Assembly (NCBI GenBank): GCA_016933425.1
Contig: JAFGAY010000382.1
Span: forward strand, 1-42,684
Origin: Pirellulales bacterium
GTDB lineage: Bacteria > Planctomycetota > Planctomycetia > Pirellulales > Thermoguttaceae
Direction of reading: 5' to 3'
DNA length: 42,684 bases
Shown here: in pieces, positions 17,458-25,528 of the stretch
Layout of the letters: each line of letters begins with the position of its first letter
Position numbering within the stretch: position 1 is the stretch's first letter
Notes under the pieces: model-generated
Told to the model about the DNA's origin: nothing
Databases searched by the model: none
Seen by the model: the letters and a program-made list of their open reading frames with translations, nothing else
Made by a program: the position numbers and the translations under genes

Positions 17458-18153
17458 ATGACTCACGAAGGTAGCGGCGACCAGGGGGCTAATCAAGTCG
17501 CCCAACACGAACATCAGTTGTATCAAGCGGCGGGTATCACGAGCAGCAGCACGACGGTGCAGATTGTTGCCGGCGCGGCTGCCGTCGTTCTGACCATTCT
17601 CGGCCTGGCCGGGCTCAACCCGATGTACATGGCCGCCGTCGCCACGCTGGCCGTTGCCTCGGCGCTGGTCGTCCAAGGAATTACGGTGGGCACGTGCTAT
17701 TCGCACGTGGTCAACGACGCGGGCGGAATGCATCCGATCGCCGACATCCGGGCCGGCCTGACCGCCGAGTTCGTCGCGGGAGCCACGTGCGTGGTGTTGG
17801 GTATTCTCGCGCTTTTGGGCATCGAAGCGCCCACGCTTACCGCCGTGTCGGCCATCGTGTTGGGGAGCGGCATTCTCCTGGGAGCGGGAATCGCCAATCG
17901 GCTCGCCCATTTCGCGTCCGATCGCGCGGCGCATCATCCGTACTTCAAGAACATGATTACCGACGCGGTGACCGCGGCCGCGGGAGCCGAAGTGCTTGTC
18001 GGCGGCGGCGCGATCGTGCTGGGCGTGATTGCTCTGGTCGGCTCGCTGTCGTACACCCTCACGCTGGTCGCCCTGTTGGCGCTGGGCGCCTCGACGTTGA
18101 TCACCAGCACGGCCGTGGCCGGCAAAATCGGCGGGGTTTGGGCCAATAACTGA
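17458..18153 (+). CDS. Small membrane protein of three internal two-helix repeats
   Basis: 231 residues from the ATG at 17458, which has GGGAG 8 bases upstream; the frame continues upstream to 17386 without such a signal. I do not recognise a named family. A hydrophilic His/Gln-rich start (~1-30) is followed by three similar hydrophobic units beginning near residues 34, 103 and 177: VQIVAGAAAVVLTILGLAG, AEFVAGATCVVLGILALLG and AEVLVGGGAIVLGVIALVG. Each is followed after about 5 residues by a second helix (MAAVATLAVASALVVQGI, LTAVSAIVLGSGILLGAGI, LTLVALLALGASTLITSTA). So it is a six-helix protein built by triplication. It stands alone on the plus strand between bioA and the porin and ends at a strong terminator. 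Confidence 0.75.
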   Translation: MTHEGSGDQGANQVAQHEHQLYQAAGITSSSTTVQIVAGAAAVVLTILGLAGLNPMYMAAVATLAVASALVVQGITVGTCYSHVVNDAGGMHPIADIRAGLTAEFVAGATCVVLGILALLGIEAPTLTAVSAIVLGSGILLGAGIANRLAHFASDRAAHHPYFKNMITDAVTAAAGAEVLVGGGAIVLGVIALVGSLSYTLTLVALLALGASTLITSTAVAGKIGGVWANN

Positions 18154-18223
18154 GCACGGTTCGACAAAGCGCGGTTGAACGTGGCGGAACCGAAAAACTC
18201 CGCCGCGTTTACCCGATGGATTT

Positions 18224-18271
18224 CAAGAACCAAGGGCACGTGGCATTTACCACGTGCCTTTGGTGTTTCTT
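18224..18271. terminator. Bidirectional terminator between convergent genes
   Basis: ACCAAGGGCACGTGG (18229-18243) pairs with CCACGTGCCTTTGGT (18250-18264), 14 of 15 positions, around a 6-base loop. CAAGAA on one side and GTTTCTTG on the other give T-rich exits in both directions. It serves the gene ending at 18153 and may also serve the porin gene ending at 18451. Confidence 0.7.
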
Positions 18272-18298
18272 GCCAGCCGGATCTCATTCCAACTTGGT

Positions 18299-18401
18299 AG
18301 GTCAGTCACCCCCGTGCCTGACAATATCGAGCAACCAAGCGCACAATCGCGCGCCATTGGGAGTCGCATTTAGAATTGTCAGGCACGAGAGTGCCTGACC
18401 T
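18299..18401. repeat. Inverted-repeat element, GTCAGGCAC family, copy 1
   Basis: The 27-bp ends 18299-18325 and 18375-18401 are complementary at 24 of 27 positions, both containing GTGCCTGACAAT or its complement, with a 49-bp interior lacking any frame. The right end is itself palindromic (GTCAGGCAC-GAGA-GTGCCTGAC has 9-bp arms). The same core occurs at 20712-20772 on the other side of the porin gene. Confidence 0.7.
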
Positions 18402-18450
18402 GCGATGCTATGATGTTGATTCGCCGCTCCGCGTTTCGTGCCGCGCGATT

Positions 18451-20445
18451 TCAGAACAGCACGATCAAGTCGAAGCCGTAAAGCAGTTGCCGGTTGGACT
18501 GGCCGCCGTCAAAGGGGCGGTGGCCCGCCGGGCTTTCGCCGTCGTACCAGTCCCAGCGGACCTCGGGACGCAGGAGGAAATTGGGGCCGGGCTGCCAATT
18601 CAAACCGAGCGTGAGTTCATAGAAATCGCCCGGATAAGGCCCGGTCGCCAGGTTGCCGTCGCCCAATCCGCGGACGCGGGTGCCGTGGACGTCCTCGAAC
18701 CATTCGACGCGGGCGCCCAGGGCGAAAGTTTCGGTCAACTGACAGAGGAAATACTGGCTCAGCCCGTACCATTCGGCCTTGGCGATGCCGTGGGGATTTC
18801 CGCCGACGCTCTGGCCGTAGTTATGTTCGAGAATCCATTGCAGACCGTCGGCCGGGCGCAATTGGCCGACGAGGCTGTAGATCGTCGTCTGATTGCCGGG
18901 ACCTTGCTCGCCGCTGACGAGGCCGAACTGAACCGCGCGGCGGCCTTCGGGATCGGCCCAGTGGACGGCCGCTAGCGCGCCGAGTTGGTTGGACCCATCG
19001 GTATCATCGAACTGATCGATTCCGCGGCTGAGCCCACCGGAAACGAGCAAGCCGTCCTCGACCGCGTACGACGCTAACATGCCGGTGTGGGTGAACGGCT
19101 CGCCGTATTGGAAGGCGTAGCTGTGGGAATAGAAAAAGTTTTCGGGGCCGGGCACGACTTCATAGCCCATGATCGAGTAAAAATGCCCAAGCCGGACCGT
19201 CAGGTCGTTCAAGGCCGCGTCGAAATAGAACTGGGGCAAAGCAAGTTGGTAGAAACGCTCGTTCTGGTCCCATCGGGCTTCGAGTCCGTCGGCCGCTTTT
19301 ACGAATCGGGCATCGGTGCCGTAGAGCAGGTCGATGCGCCCGCCGAGGTCGAATCCGCCGCCTTGGGTGCACGTAGGCCGCTCGAGAAACAAATAGAGCT
19401 GGTTCATCTGGTATTCGGCGCAACGGTCGTTGAACGTGACCGTTCCGTTGTAGCGATCGGCTGGCCGGTTGGCCGCCCCGGTGATTCCCTGATCGACCCA
19501 CCCACCGATCGTGAAGTCGCGCGAGGTCAACAAACGCGGTCTGAAAAGACGAAACGGTTCGTCGCCGGCAGACACGGCGGGACCAGGGACGCCAGGATAA
19601 ACATTTTGGTCTATCCCGGAATCGGCGTATTGCGGCGGCGCGTATTCGGAGTAGTATTCCAGTTCTTGCCCTGGGTCGCGTTGGTTAACATGCGACGGAT
19701 CGGGTTCAACTCGCGGTGAATCGACTTGTGGAACGGCCCGCGGCGGGTATTGGTCCGTCGGAGTCGAGTCGGTCCAAGGAGCGCCGGGCACGACGTCGGG
19801 CAACGTGCGGCGCGGCGGCAACCGGGGTGGAACGCTTCGATCTTCTTCCAGAAGTCGCGGAGCGGCCAGACCCCGAGAATTTTCGTCCATGGGATCGGGT
19901 GGAAGCATCGCCTGGAGCGATGGGAGCACACGAGGCATGGGCGGCGCGGGCTCGATCGTGTCGGCGGGCTCTTCGTAAATCGCCGCCATGAGACGTTGAA
20001 GGTTATGCGACCGGAGGGCACTGCCTTCGTGGGTGGCCTGGACAATCGGGGCGATTGCCGCCTGGCCGGACGGTGCGGCGTCTTCGACAAAGCACCAAGG
20101 TCCGCTTGGTGGAGCAACGGCCGGCGGGGGGACGCTCGCCGAAGCACTAATTGGTTCGACGTTTTCCGCCGCGTCGGATGAATTGGCTGCAAGGACCCGA
20201 ATCCGGCTCTGCCCGGCGACGGTCTCATGGGCCGGCTCGTCGCCAAGCAATCGCATGGTGCTGGGCGCGTCGGTTTGATGGGAATCAACCGGCAATAACA
20301 CGGGATCGGCGGTAGGGCGAAGCCCTGGACTGTTGGCTTGGTCGGCCAAAACGCCGGGCAAGCCCAGCAAACCGACCAGGGCAATCGTAAGGACTCCCCA
20401 CACGGCTCTGGTCGTCATGTTTTTAGAAGTCGAAAGGACATTCAT
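18451..20445 (-). CDS. Outer-membrane beta-barrel porin, BBP2/OmpL-like
   Basis: 664 residues from the ATG at 20445 (a second ATG at 20418 would give a shorter signal; neither has a strong ribosome binding site). A signal helix (VWGVLTIALVGLLGLPGVLA) is followed by a long low-complexity Pro/Ser/Asp-rich region up to ~270. The C-terminal ~390 residues form a putative beta-barrel: GGWVDQGITGAANRPADRYN, YQMNQLYLFLERP, FDLGGRIDLLYGTDARF, PQFYFDAALNDLTVRLGHFY, ending in LLYGFDLIVLF with a terminal Phe, as outer-membrane proteins have. The pattern fits PF07642 (putative beta-barrel porin-2), abundant in planctomycetes. It should allow diffusion of solutes; specificity unknown. The gene is flanked by related hairpin repeats. 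Confidence 0.82.
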   Translation of the reverse strand: MNVLSTSKNMTTRAVWGVLTIALVGLLGLPGVLADQANSPGLRPTADPVLLPVDSHQTDAPSTMRLLGDEPAHETVAGQSRIRVLAANSSDAAENVEPISASASVPPPAVAPPSGPWCFVEDAAPSGQAAIAPIVQATHEGSALRSHNLQRLMAAIYEEPADTIEPAPPMPRVLPSLQAMLPPDPMDENSRGLAAPRLLEEDRSVPPRLPPRRTLPDVVPGAPWTDSTPTDQYPPRAVPQVDSPRVEPDPSHVNQRDPGQELEYYSEYAPPQYADSGIDQNVYPGVPGPAVSAGDEPFRLFRPRLLTSRDFTIGGWVDQGITGAANRPADRYNGTVTFNDRCAEYQMNQLYLFLERPTCTQGGGFDLGGRIDLLYGTDARFVKAADGLEARWDQNERFYQLALPQFYFDAALNDLTVRLGHFYSIMGYEVVPGPENFFYSHSYAFQYGEPFTHTGMLASYAVEDGLLVSGGLSRGIDQFDDTDGSNQLGALAAVHWADPEGRRAVQFGLVSGEQGPGNQTTIYSLVGQLRPADGLQWILEHNYGQSVGGNPHGIAKAEWYGLSQYFLCQLTETFALGARVEWFEDVHGTRVRGLGDGNLATGPYPGDFYELTLGLNWQPGPNFLLRPEVRWDWYDGESPAGHRPFDGGQSNRQLLYGFDLIVLF

Positions 20446-20845
20446 TGGACGAACTTCGCGATAGGTGCAGCATCCCCCCCAAGAAACCGACAAAGTCCTG
20501 ATATCCGTTATCGTCTATTTAATCGGAAGACTCCGCACAAATTACCCTGTCGATTGGTTTCTTGCATTTCATGGTTGGTGGGTGAATGGGAAAAATGGAA
20601 AAATAAACATTATGGGCAAGGTGTTTCAAATCCGGTCGAACCATGTAATAGACCGTTCGGGGATGTTAAAATCCAAGTAACCCTTCAGCCGAATGGCGGA
20701 AAACCTGTTAGTTTCCGTAGGTCAGGCTGTGCCTGACATGCTTGTTGTCAGGCACAGCCTGACCCACGGAAAATCCCGTACGGAAAACCATGAAATCGGG
20801 AAGTAATTCCTGGACACCCGCTAAGAGAAAGAATAAGGATTCGTG
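20446..20845. other. Intergenic region between divergent porin and oxidoreductase genes
   Basis: 400 bp, AT-richer than its surroundings around 20500-20650, as expected for promoters of the two divergent genes. It contains the hairpin repeat at 20712-20772. No coding signal; the oxidoreductase ribosome binding site (AAGGA, 20835-20839) is at its right end. Confidence 0.5.
20712..20772. repeat. Hairpin element, GTCAGGCAC family, copy 2
   Basis: Arms 20712-20738 and 20746-20772 are complementary at 26 of 27 positions around a 7-base loop (TGCTTGT). Each arm carries the smaller near-palindrome GTCAGGCTGTGCCTGAC or its complement. Same family as 18299-18401. It lies about 75 bp upstream of the oxidoreductase start, in the probable promoter or leader. 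Confidence 0.8.
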
Positions 20846-22141
20846 ATGTCGCGTTCCATCAGTCGTCGTCGAGTGCTTCAAGCCGGTGCGTTTGCCGGCG
20901 CGGCGGTTTGGCTTTGTGGTCGAAGCGTGGGAGCGGACAGCCGGTCGCCCAACGACAAATTGAACATCGCCATCATTGGTTGCGGCGGTCAAGGCAATTG
21001 GAACCTGAAGCATCTCACGGGCGAGAACATCGTGGCCCTTTGCGACGTCGACGACCGCCGTGCCGGCGACGCGTACGAACGATTTCCCAAGGCGAAAAAG
21101 TATTACGACTTCCGCCGGATGCTCGACGAGATGGACGCCCAGATCGATGCCGTCGTGGTGAGCACGCCGGACCACACGCATTTTCATCCGGCCGTCACGG
21201 CCATGCGGATGGGCAAGCACTGCTATTGCGAGAAACCAATGGCCCACAACGTGGCCCAGGTCCGCGCAATGACTGAGTTAGCCGCCGGAAAGAAGTTGGC
21301 CACTCAGTTGGGCGTCCAGCGCCACGCGATTCCTAACATGCACCGCGTGGTCGAGTTGATCCGTTCGGGCGCGATTGGGCCGGTCCGCGAAGTTTATGCC
21401 TGGGTGGGCAGCGATCGGGGAATGCCGCCGATGCCGAAAAAATTCCCGCCGGTTCCATCTCACCTGAAATGGGATCTCTGGCTGGGGCCGGCGCCCGAAC
21501 GGCCGTATAGTCCGGCCTATGTTCCCTACACCTGGCGTTTCTGGTGGGATTTCGGCAGCGGCGACATCGGCAACTGGGGATGCCACATTCTCGACATTCC
21601 CTTCTGGGCCCTGGGGCTTCGCTATCCGACGAAGGTGGCGGCGTCGGGCCCGCCGGTCGACGCCCAACGGACGCCCAAGTCGATGGACGTTCGTTACGAG
21701 TTTCCGGCCGACGGTCCGCGGCCGGCCGTCACGCTCCACTGGTCGCAGAAAAAAGGCGGTCCGAAGATTTTGGCCGAACATAAAATGCCGCTTGTCGGCT
21801 CGGGCGTGCTTTTCATCGGCGATCGAGGCATGTTGCTTTGCGACTTCGGGCGCCGATGGCTGCTTCCGAAGGACAAATTCGCCCAATTCGAGCCGCCGGC
21901 CCAGAGCATTCCCGACTCGCCCGGTTTCCATCAGGAATGGATTCAAGCCTGCAAGGGCGGCCCAGCGGCGACGTGCCATTTTGACTACTCCGGCCCCCTG
22001 AGCGAAACCGTCGTGCTGGCCAACGTGGTTTATCGCGTAGGCCACGAGTTCGACTGGGACGCAGCCCAACTGAAGACGCCGGGAAGCGACGACGTCGAAC
22101 GGTATCTGCGGTATGATTATCGCAAGGGATGGGAGATTTGA
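20846..22141 (+). CDS. Tat-exported Gfo/Idh/MocA family oxidoreductase
   Basis: 431 residues from the ATG at 20846; AAGGA 6 bases upstream supports it (a GTG one codon earlier is possible). The N-terminus is a twin-arginine signal (SRRRVLQAGAFAGAAVWLCG), so the enzyme is folded with its cofactor in the cytoplasm and then exported. The NAD(P)-binding fold shows IAIIGCGGQGN near 45, VVVSTPDHTHFHPAV, and the family Lys in CYCEKPMAHN near 130. The substrate domain has WDLWLGPAPERPYSPAYVP and SGDIGNWGCHILD near 238. These enzymes oxidise or reduce sugars, inositols and related compounds; planctomycetes have dozens. Substrate cannot be told. A terminator shared with the convergent RNase D gene follows. 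Confidence 0.92.
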   Translation: MSRSISRRRVLQAGAFAGAAVWLCGRSVGADSRSPNDKLNIAIIGCGGQGNWNLKHLTGENIVALCDVDDRRAGDAYERFPKAKKYYDFRRMLDEMDAQIDAVVVSTPDHTHFHPAVTAMRMGKHCYCEKPMAHNVAQVRAMTELAAGKKLATQLGVQRHAIPNMHRVVELIRSGAIGPVREVYAWVGSDRGMPPMPKKFPPVPSHLKWDLWLGPAPERPYSPAYVPYTWRFWWDFGSGDIGNWGCHILDIPFWALGLRYPTKVAASGPPVDAQRTPKSMDVRYEFPADGPRPAVTLHWSQKKGGPKILAEHKMPLVGSGVLFIGDRGMLLCDFGRRWLLPKDKFAQFEPPAQSIPDSPGFHQEWIQACKGGPAATCHFDYSGPLSETVVLANVVYRVGHEFDWDAAQLKTPGSDDVERYLRYDYRKGWEI

Positions 22142-22153
22142 GAGGATGCGGCC

Positions 22154-22195
22154 ATTTCTCCGCCTTTGGTAATACCGCAGCCAAAGGGCGGAAAT
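22154..22195. terminator. Bidirectional terminator between convergent genes
   Basis: ATTTCTCCGCCTTTGG (22154-22169) pairs, with a one-base bulge, with CCAAAGGGCGGAAAT (22181-22195). The flanks ATTTC and AAATTTC give weak T-runs. It lies 13 bp after the oxidoreductase stop and 12 bp from the end of the RNase D gene. Confidence 0.65.
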
Positions 22196-22206
22196 TTCTC
22201 GGCCGC

Positions 22207-23430
22207 CTACCGAATCGGATCGAACGCCAACGGGTGATCGCTGGCGGGGTCGGTGATGCGGACGGACATGTTGCCGGCCAACAGGTCGTCGAATAGATGG
22301 CCGACCACTTCGGCGCGCCAGCCGCGGGCCAGCGGGGGCGGTTGTTCGGGACGGCCGTAGGCGCGATGGGCGATCAGCTCGCGGATTTGATTGGGCGTGC
22401 CGACGATGGCCGGAGCAAGCGACCGCTCGCGGCAAACGCTGCCCAGGGCCGAGAAGAGGAATTGCCCAAGGACGGAAAGCTGCGGAATGTTCTGCGCGGG
22501 AGGGATGCTGGGGCACTCGTCGTCGGCCAGATCGAGGGCCCGTTGAATGTGCCGGGCCAGATCGTCGACGCGGTGCTGCAAATCGCCTCGTTCCAGTCCG
22601 CGAACGGAGCGTATCCGGCGGGGCTCGGCCGTCTTTCGCTTGGCGAGCTCGACGAGAAGATCGTCGCGGAGCACGTGGCGGACGGGTTTGTCGCGTCGGG
22701 CGGCCTCTTTCTCGCGCCATCGCCACAGCTCGCGCAAAACGGCCAGCCCGCGGCGGTCGAGCCCCGAGTTGCCCGAGACGCGCCGCCATTGCTCGCGGCC
22801 CGAGTCGTGGGCGATTTGCTCGCGCCAGGTGTTCATTTCCTCGCGGAGCCATTCCATTCGTTCAAGCTTCTCGAGACGTTCGCCCAGGGCGGCTCGCAGC
22901 GGATGAAGGTGGCGCACGTCGTCGGCCGCGTATTCAATCTGCCGGGCCGACAGAGGCCGGCGGCGCCAGTCGGTTCGGGTCTCGTGCTTGTTCGGTTTGA
23001 GACCGAGGACGCGGGCGATGAGCGAGCCGTAGGCGGCCGGGTACTCGATGCCGACCAGCCCGGCGGCGATTTGCACGTCGAACACGTTGGCGGGCAGGCG
23101 GCCGACGTCGCGAAAACAGAATTCCATTTCGCCGCGGCCGGCATGCAGAATGATTTCCTGATCGCCCTCGACCAGGGCCTGCCAGAGCGGCGCGAGATCG
23201 TCGATCACCATCGCGTCGACCAATGCCACCTCGCCGCGGTCGTCGACCAGTTGAACCAGGCACAGTCGGGGACGATGCGTGTATTCGGAAACAAATTCGG
23301 TGTCGAGGCCCACTGTGCGCGACTTGGCCAGGCGGCGGCAATAGTCGGCCAGGACGTCGGGGGATTTAATTTCGAGAGGGAGCGTGTGTGTCAAGGATGT
23401 GGATCGGTTTCGGGGTTGCTGTTGGCCCAA
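22207..23430 (-). CDS. rnd: Ribonuclease D
   Basis: 407 residues. RNase D trims 3' ends of structured RNAs such as tRNA precursors. The DEDD exonuclease motifs are visible: I in VGLDTEFVSEY near 41, II in ILHAGRGEMEF near 98, and III in YAADDVRHLHPL near 168. In motif II the usual Asp appears as Glu (GEMEF), which is seen often in this phylum as I remember it. An HRDC-like helical region (RGLAVLRELWRWREKEAARR) spans ~225-285, with a second helical region to the end. The start is a TTG at 23430: no ATG or GTG exists in the N-terminal part, and AGGAAG 3-8 bases upstream overlaps the stop codon of the GH5 gene, so translation is probably coupled. Confidence 0.9.
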   Translation of the reverse strand: MGQQQPRNRSTSLTHTLPLEIKSPDVLADYCRRLAKSRTVGLDTEFVSEYTHRPRLCLVQLVDDRGEVALVDAMVIDDLAPLWQALVEGDQEIILHAGRGEMEFCFRDVGRLPANVFDVQIAAGLVGIEYPAAYGSLIARVLGLKPNKHETRTDWRRRPLSARQIEYAADDVRHLHPLRAALGERLEKLERMEWLREEMNTWREQIAHDSGREQWRRVSGNSGLDRRGLAVLRELWRWREKEAARRDKPVRHVLRDDLLVELAKRKTAEPRRIRSVRGLERGDLQHRVDDLARHIQRALDLADDECPSIPPAQNIPQLSVLGQFLFSALGSVCRERSLAPAIVGTPNQIRELIAHRAYGRPEQPPPLARGWRAEVVGHLFDDLLAGNMSVRITDPASDHPLAFDPIR

Positions 23431-23433
23431 GTG

Positions 23434-23439
23434 CTTCCT
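23434..23439 (-). promoter_or_regulatory. Ribosome binding site for the TTG start of RNase D
   Basis: AGGAAG on the minus strand overlaps the TAG stop of the upstream glycosidase (23438-23440) and precedes the TTG at 23430. It decides this unusual start and implies translational coupling. Confidence 0.6.
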
Positions 23440-24553
23440 ACGGTTTTCCCTTCGCTTGCTCCGGTTTCATTTCCTTGATGAATTGGTCGAGCCAATCGGC
23501 GACGATGACCGAACGGAGCTCGCCTTCCTGACGGTATTCGTCCTGGGTCTGACCCCAGTAAAAACTGAGCCAGCCGGCAGCGATCGGACGCGATTGATCG
23601 ATGAATCGCGCCATGTCGTCGAGGGAACATTTTAGCGGAAACGTCTCTTCGACGACGACCGGTTTGCCCACGGCGAACCCCCGGAGGGTTGCGACTGCGT
23701 CGTTCACTTTGCCGTGTTCGGGATAAAGGTGGACGGAGATGAAATCAAGCTCATCGGCGATGACGCCGGGAACAAAGCCCGAGCTAAGACCCGGCCGGTC
23801 GAGGCTCCAGGGCACGAGGCCGACGGTGATCAGGTGCCGCTGGTCGTAACGGCGGATGGCGGCGACCATGTGCTTGACCCATTGGCTGGCGACCTCCTGG
23901 CGCGGACGGTTGCCGGCGTCGCGGGTGATGTACTGGATGTAGTGTTTTCCCTCGAGGGGCTGGCCAAGCCAATCATCGCGGCGGTCGCCTTTGCCGGGCA
24001 CAACTGGCTCGTTCATCAAGTTGTAGCAGAAGACGGCCGGGCTGTCGGCGCACGTCTTGGCGACCGCTTCCCAGAAAACGGCCTGAGCGTTCCATCGGGC
24101 TTGCTCGTCGAGACGATCGTACCACGCGGGCGAGTCGCCTTTGTGATAGCAGCCCAATCCCGTCAGGTCGAGATAAAGCCCGAGCCGCTCGGTCAGCTTG
24201 AGCAGCCGTGCCAGATTTTCCAATGACGCCGCGTTGGGTTGATTCGGCGTGGTCATAAACCGGCCGAACTGGAGGTGAACGCGGACGACCGTGGCTCCGA
24301 GACGTTTCATCTCGGTGAAATCTTCCTCGACGGCGGCCCAGTTCTTGGTCCAGTAGTCTTCGATCAACCTGCCCGAACGGTCATGATCGTAGTTGAAGCC
24401 CCAGGGGACAAAAGTCTCTCCGGAGGGATCGAGGACGAAACCCTTTTGGTCGTCCGAGACTCGAATCCAATCAAGTGGATCGGCCGAAGCCAGGGTCGGG
24501 GCCGCGAGCAACACGAGAATCGCAACCAATCGGTGGATTTGGGCGTGGATCAT
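23438..24553 (-). CDS. Exported glycoside hydrolase, GH5-like
   Basis: 371 residues. Signal peptide MIHAQIHRLVAILVLLAAPT, cleaved around ASA-DP. The rest looks like a (beta/alpha)8 barrel of clan GH-A: FVPWGFNYDHDR, LGATVVRVHLQFGRF, LYLDLTGLGCYHKGD, the acid/base Glu in FCYNLMNEPVV near 180, ISVHLYPE, and the nucleophile Glu in PVVVEETFPL near 300. Both catalytic glutamates are where the cellulase/mannanase family needs them. The natural substrate is probably a beta-linked polysaccharide or glycan, but the subfamily cannot be assigned. The stop overlaps the RNase D ribosome binding site, an odd functional pairing. Confidence 0.85.
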   Translation of the reverse strand: MIHAQIHRLVAILVLLAAPTLASADPLDWIRVSDDQKGFVLDPSGETFVPWGFNYDHDRSGRLIEDYWTKNWAAVEEDFTEMKRLGATVVRVHLQFGRFMTTPNQPNAASLENLARLLKLTERLGLYLDLTGLGCYHKGDSPAWYDRLDEQARWNAQAVFWEAVAKTCADSPAVFCYNLMNEPVVPGKGDRRDDWLGQPLEGKHYIQYITRDAGNRPRQEVASQWVKHMVAAIRRYDQRHLITVGLVPWSLDRPGLSSGFVPGVIADELDFISVHLYPEHGKVNDAVATLRGFAVGKPVVVEETFPLKCSLDDMARFIDQSRPIAAGWLSFYWGQTQDEYRQEGELRSVIVADWLDQFIKEMKPEQAKGKP

Positions 24554-24858
24554 GGCTCTCCTCGGGCGTTTAGGTAAACGTTGTGGTAGTTTGGGTAAAG
24601 TTGTCGAGAAATACTTTAACTCGCAATCCCCCAGGGGGGTTTTGGCTTTTGCGTCATCATTCTATATTCATAATCGACTCTATGCAAAGTCGTCTTTTTG
24701 ACGTTTGTTGGTATCGTGGAATTTGGGCCGACTTTTTTGGATCGCGTACGACGCGAAGGTTCTCGGTCGGCCGGAAGAGGTTGGGCAATGCGCGACGTGG
24801 GAAGGGATTGCCGATTTTGGCGAAAACGCCCGCGGCCCACGCGACACGGAGAAGCACC
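24554..24858. other. Intergenic region between divergent glycosidase and PEP-CTERM genes
   Basis: 305 bp. An AT-rich stretch around 24600-24700 probably holds promoters for both genes. A compact GC palindrome CCCCCAGGGGG lies near 24629-24640, followed by TTTT. I looked for a sigma-54 GG-N10-GC element, as some PEP-CTERM genes have, and found none with correct spacing. Confidence 0.45.
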
Positions 24859-25473
24859 ATGAGACGCTGTCTTTCGTTGATTTGCGTCGCCATCTTGACG
24901 GTTGTGTTTTCCGACCGCGTTCAAGCCAACGCGGAGGTCGAGGTGCGTTTTGAAGACGTGCCGGCGAACCAGCAATTTCTGAATCCCGATCTGCCGGCTG
25001 TGTTTGCCACCGAGGGCGTTTCGGTCGTTCTGACCAAGTCGAACGACCAATCCTACGCCGAAATTGGGACGGAAAACCGCGCTCAGTCGAGCGGCAATGA
25101 ATTGCGTCTCTGGAACGGGACTCGGGCCGAGATCGACTTGGGGGCCGCTTCGAACGAAGGGGATTTCTTTTTTGCCGATCTCGACGGGGCCAACTACGTC
25201 GAAATCAACGGCGTTTCGCTGAGCCTCGCCGTGCTTCGGTCGTCGTTTGCCGGACGGATTGGCGGGGTCGATTATGTCGCGGCGCCCATGGGAACTCCCT
25301 GCTTCGTCATGCTCAACGGACCGATCCAAACGCTCGCCTTCTGGGGCGCCGATCTGGCGGTCGACGAGATTCACCTGGTGCTCGTTCCCGAACCGTCGTC
25401 GATCGCGTTGCTGCTGGGCGTTGCGGTTCTCGTACTGGGGCGCCGCCGGCCGGGACGGAGCCGCACGGCCTGA
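24859..25473 (+). CDS. Small secreted PEP-CTERM protein
   Basis: 204 residues from the ATG at 24859, which has GGAG 7 bases upstream and opens directly into a signal peptide (MRRCLSLICVAILTVVFSD, cleaved near VQANA). The body is beta-rich with no recognised catalytic motif (FEDVPANQQFLNPDLPAVFA, GDFFFADLDGANYVEINGV). The C-terminus is a textbook PEP-CTERM tail: VPEPSSIALLLGVAVLVLG followed by RRRPGRSR. Such tails are cut by exosortases, which link the protein to the surface or matrix. No canonical exosortase gene is in the window. The gene stands alone and ends at a hairpin repeat. Confidence 0.85.
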   Translation: MRRCLSLICVAILTVVFSDRVQANAEVEVRFEDVPANQQFLNPDLPAVFATEGVSVVLTKSNDQSYAEIGTENRAQSSGNELRLWNGTRAEIDLGAASNEGDFFFADLDGANYVEINGVSLSLAVLRSSFAGRIGGVDYVAAPMGTPCFVMLNGPIQTLAFWGADLAVDEIHLVLVPEPSSIALLLGVAVLVLGRRRPGRSRTA

Positions 25474-25503
25474 CGCCGGCTCGCGGACTTCCGTCCGCGG
25501 CTA
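25474..25503 (-). repeat. Dispersed hairpin repeat, TAGCCGC...CGGAAG...CCGCGAGC family, copy 2
   Basis: Directly after the PEP-CTERM stop codon. On the minus strand it reads TAGCCGCGGACGGAAGTCCG then CGAGCCGGCG, a close relative of copy 1 at 8940. It can fold as a hairpin and lies between convergent genes, so it may serve as a terminator for both. Confidence 0.6.
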
Positions 25504-25528
25504 CAATTCCTTGCTTTCCCGGTTTTTT

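Noticed and set aside
24554-24858. A sigma-54 promoter for the PEP-CTERM gene
   Set aside because: GG and GC pairs occur (around 24635-24650) but with a spacing of 11 instead of 10 bases, and no TGGCAC element.
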